From contig JAEUSB010000033.1 in NCBI GenBank assembly GCA_016788865.1, forward strand, positions 40,922 to 104,921: a stretch of 64,000 bases of DNA, in the 5' to 3' direction. This DNA comes from Leptospirales bacterium. GTDB lineage: Bacteria > Spirochaetota > Leptospiria > Leptospirales > Leptonemataceae. Position 1 is the stretch's first letter. Each line of letters opens with the position of its first letter. Under the pieces are notes generated by a model. That model did not search any database and was not told the origin of the DNA. It saw only the letters and a list, made by a program, of their open reading frames with translations. The translations under genes and the position numbers were made by a program. Below, piece by piece: positions 62,111-64,000 of the stretch.

Positions 62111-62713
62111 CTAGAGCGCGGGCTTAAGGAAACGGATCAAAAACCTGTAGCCAGTCATGCATAGGGCTGAAAGGAGCGCCGGAGGCAAAACGTGGGACAG
62201 AAGGCGATGGAATCCCCCGAGCTCGACGCAGGCAACGTTCTGAGCAAGTGCGCCAAGCGATGCCGCAGCGAGTGAGGCCAGCATGATGGAGTGAAAGGGT
62301 CTGAGTACGAATCCACTTCGCAGTATCCATATCATCAAGATCATTCCAGGCAGGGTCCAGGCAGCGCTGGCCAGAATGCAGCGCAGGGTAAAAAACCAAA
62401 CCGGCTGTGTTGGTAGAATCAGCAGAGTTCCCATCACGGGAATTGGCCAGAGGAACACCAATCCTCTCCAGCGCCTCGAAATTCCAATCTCATGCGGGGA
62501 GGCGCTTGCTATTGCAAGCGCGCCAGCGGCAAGACTTAGAAACAGATGCACAAAAATAATGATGGGAGTGTGAGGTTTCAATGGCTGCCGAATCAAGAAA
62601 GCAAGCCCCAGGAATACTGCACAGAAAAGTGTCCAGATTACAATCAGCCGCGCCGTGGAGGGCGCGCGTTTAACGGGCTTCAAATCTTGAAGCAGATCTT
62701 CAATCGAATTCAT
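62111..62713 (-). CDS. NrsF-type (DUF1109) membrane anti-sigma factor
   Basis: A 200-aa protein with six hydrophobic helices after a short cytoplasmic head (MNSIEDLLQDLKPVKRAPST). It resembles NrsF/DUF1109 anti-sigma factors, including the conserved late region ALAQNVACVELGGFHRLLSHVLPPAL. It overlaps the ECF sigma gene by 14 bases in the usual sigma/anti-sigma order. It probably sequesters that sigma factor at the inner membrane until an envelope stress occurs. Confidence 0.75.
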   Translation of the reverse strand: MNSIEDLLQDLKPVKRAPSTARLIVIWTLFCAVFLGLAFLIRQPLKPHTPIIIFVHLFLSLAAGALAIASASPHEIGISRRWRGLVFLWPIPVMGTLLILPTQPVWFFTLRCILASAAWTLPGMILMIWILRSGFVLRPFHSIMLASLAAASLGALAQNVACVELGGFHRLLSHVLPPALLSALCMTGYRFLIRFLKPAL

Positions 62714-63209
62714 AGTCTTGCCTCAATAGTTTCTCAAGAGCCTTGCGCGCTCGGTGCGCTCTAACTTTGGTCGCAGAAATCCCCAGATCCAGTTCGGCTG
62801 CCATTTCCTGGATACTGCTGCCGTGCATTTGCAAGCGAAGCACCTTTTGCTGAACGTCTGGTAGCCTGGCAATCGCTTCCTGAATTGCGTCACGCGCGAC
62901 CCAGTCTGGATCCCTGGCGATCACAAGACCCACAGCCTCCTCAGAGGCAAATTCCACCGGTCGACGGCGGGTAGCCCGAATCATATCAATGAAGCGATTC
63001 TTTACAATGGCAAAAAACCAGGGGCTAAACAGTCGGCTTCCCTGGAAGGTGTGACGGGCTCGGTGAACAGCCAGAAGTACATCCTGCGAAAAATCCGCTA
63101 CGTGACTCTCGTCCGATATTCGTTTGCCTGCGTAAGAACCTGCGGCATCAGCAAGCTCTCGAAGCAGACGTTCGTAGGACTTTTCGTTCCCAGCTTGTGC
63201 TTCGAGCAT
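62700..63209 (-). CDS. ECF-subfamily RNA polymerase sigma factor
   Basis: A 169-aa sigma factor. Region 2 is AQAGNEKSYERLLRELADAAG to FSQDVLLAVHRARHTFQ and FSPWFFAIVKNRFIDMIRATRRRP; region 4 is ARLPDVQQKVLRLQMHGSSIQEMAAELDL and ATKVRAHRARKALEKLLR. The frame is open upstream to 63758, but that part is unrelated; the ATG at 63209, with GGAAG before it, is the best start, though it trims a few residues from region 2. It is paired with the overlapping NrsF-type gene. Confidence 0.88.
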   Translation of the reverse strand: MLEAQAGNEKSYERLLRELADAAGSYAGKRISDESHVADFSQDVLLAVHRARHTFQGSRLFSPWFFAIVKNRFIDMIRATRRRPVEFASEEAVGLVIARDPDWVARDAIQEAIARLPDVQQKVLRLQMHGSSIQEMAAELDLGISATKVRAHRARKALEKLLRQDYEFD

Positions 63210-63360
63210 CCAATTCTTCCAGCGAGACTCGCGATCCGCAAGTGCTCCTTTGCTCAACTGCACCACGGCCAATGGTCTCAGGGGAAAAGACCGTGTGTCC
63301 ACCCTTTTTGCGATCGACCAGGACAAGTAGAGGAACAACGTTATGCGACCAAACTGATAT

Positions 63361-63828
63361 CTACTCGTCCCGTGAGACACGAAGCACAGAAAGCACAAGC
63401 AGCATGAACCCGGAAAAATCAAATATAAAGCAGCCTGCCTGGCCAAACTGCCATTGATTGCGCCAGCGCATCCAATCTTCTGGCACCGTCTGCGAAGCAA
63501 GCCAGGTGATGAGATGTCCGTTTGCCGGAGCGACGGCAAGTAGCCAGATCGCAAGTGAGCCCAGCATGGCAATGAGAGCACCAACGGTAAACCCGAAGGA
63601 CGGCTTGCCGCGGAGTAATATGGCCAGCGCAACGAGGCAAAGAAGGGCACCCAGGTCGACAATTGGGCCAAAAATCGCAAAAGCGCGATAGAGTGTGGTT
63701 TGAACTGGAAAGTAGAGCTCCGCATCCCAGGCGAGCTTGGGTCCAAGCTCAAGTACATGAGCCAACTTCATTCCAACGGTCAACGCAGCGAGGACCAGCG
63801 CCAGGAAGCGCAGGATTCGAATTTTCAT
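63361..63828 (-). CDS. DUF1772-like membrane protein
   Basis: A 155-aa protein with four helices (FLALVLAALTVGMKLAHVLEL, LGALLCLVALAILL, FTVGALIAMLGSLAIWLLAV and GCFIFDFSGFMLLVLSVL) and the late EDWMRWRNQWQFGQ segment. It resembles DUF1772/anthrone-oxygenase-like proteins with conserved Trp/Arg/Asn near the last helix. It is divergent from the truncated gene at the right edge, with a 31-bp palindrome between them. Confidence 0.7.
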   Translation of the reverse strand: MKIRILRFLALVLAALTVGMKLAHVLELGPKLAWDAELYFPVQTTLYRAFAIFGPIVDLGALLCLVALAILLRGKPSFGFTVGALIAMLGSLAIWLLAVAPANGHLITWLASQTVPEDWMRWRNQWQFGQAGCFIFDFSGFMLLVLSVLRVSRDE

Positions 63829-63920
63829 AAAAACCTCCGATTGGACCCAGATACGCGCGCGGACCTCGGCTGGTTACACTCTCGTCCGTGTTTGTTTCGG
63901 CCCAAAAAAAGTACTTGCCT

Positions 63921-63951
63921 ATAGTGCTGATACACAGTGTATTAGCACTAT
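63921..63951. promoter_or_regulatory. 31-bp near-perfect palindrome, probable operator
   Basis: ATAGTGCTGATACAC and GTGTATTAGCACTAT are reverse complements except for one position, around a central A. TTGCCT with TGTATT 17 bases later is a possible plus-strand promoter inside it. It separates the DUF1772-like gene from a truncated gene starting at 63993, the usual place for an autoregulated TetR-type operator. Confidence 0.65.
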
Positions 63952-63992
63952 ACATCGCACCCCCTGAGCGGTTTGCGAAATGGAGGACATTC

Positions 63993-64000
63993 ATGATTTC
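63993..64000 (+). CDS. Start of a gene cut by the right edge
   Basis: An ATG at 63993 follows GGAGG (63982-63986) at good spacing; an in-frame-independent ATG at 63980 is also possible. Only three codons at most are in the window, so the product is unknown. The palindrome upstream suggests a transcription regulator or a gene controlled by one. Confidence 0.4.

Overview
The window is a gene-dense bacterial chromosome segment (about 50% G+C, genes on both strands, almost no gap above 150 bases; no rRNA, tRNA, IS element, phage or CRISPR array was recognised). An LPS acyltransferase (LpxL type), a TolC-type outer-membrane channel, an apparent outer-membrane beta-protein, permissive lipoprotein signals, chemotaxis CheW and a SpoIIE phosphatase with a sensory 7TM module suggest a diderm, signalling-rich organism. 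The flavour fits a Leptospirales-like spirochaete (Leptonema/Turneriella/Leptospira relatives), but that is an inference from gene style, not a proven placement. ATG, GTG and TTG starts are all used, and many neighbours overlap by ATGA or GTGA.

Left part (1-20 kb): the end of an ApaH-like phosphatase; mutS with trpF and divergent pgeF (purine-nucleoside/laccase-domain protein); a probable SspB-type ClpXP adaptor; a GT-C-like membrane protein; a leuB / response regulator / DUF1569 / transglutaminase operon; an MFS transporter; dgt; and a four-gene Gld-type ABC-2 operon (ATPase, permease, GldG-like, DUF4340).

Middle (20-39.5 kb): an ArsR-AHSA1 pair faces a DUF2892-TolC-RND efflux operon. The efflux operon is followed by a convergent CsoR/CstR-family repressor, and both promoters carry near-identical 21-bp operators. 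Next is a glycogen/maltodextrin block: malQ and glgX on the minus strand, and a GT4/GT5 synthase-like enzyme, GH57 glucanase, outer-membrane protein, glgP and ROK sugar kinase on the plus strand. dapF, a DUF1289 mini-gene and a membrane metallophosphoesterase follow.

Right part (39.5-64 kb): a signalling block holds a divergent sigma-like factor, an unknown partner, a STAS protein, a TPR-AAA+ fusion, a TPR membrane protein and a 7TM-SpoIIE-TPR phosphatase. Then come rhomboid, lpxL and a hotdog thioesterase. A minus-strand operon follows, running cheW, a HEAT-repeat protein, three uncharacterised genes (one of only 43 aa) and an adenosine-deaminase-like enzyme. After this are a RibD-like reductase, a lipoprotein, bactofilin, a DsbA-like lipoprotein with DUF2752, TM2 and other small membrane proteins, glpK, a b561-like/YceI pair, an ECF sigma factor with NrsF-type anti-sigma factor, and a DUF1772-like protein. 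A 31-bp palindrome lies at the right edge in front of a truncated gene.

The most promising regulatory system is the CstR-like operon. Two operators share the layout ATACTATA-N5-TATA(G/C)TAT, the regulator keeps the Cys pair but lacks the metal-ligand His, and the efflux operon has no periplasmic adaptor gene.
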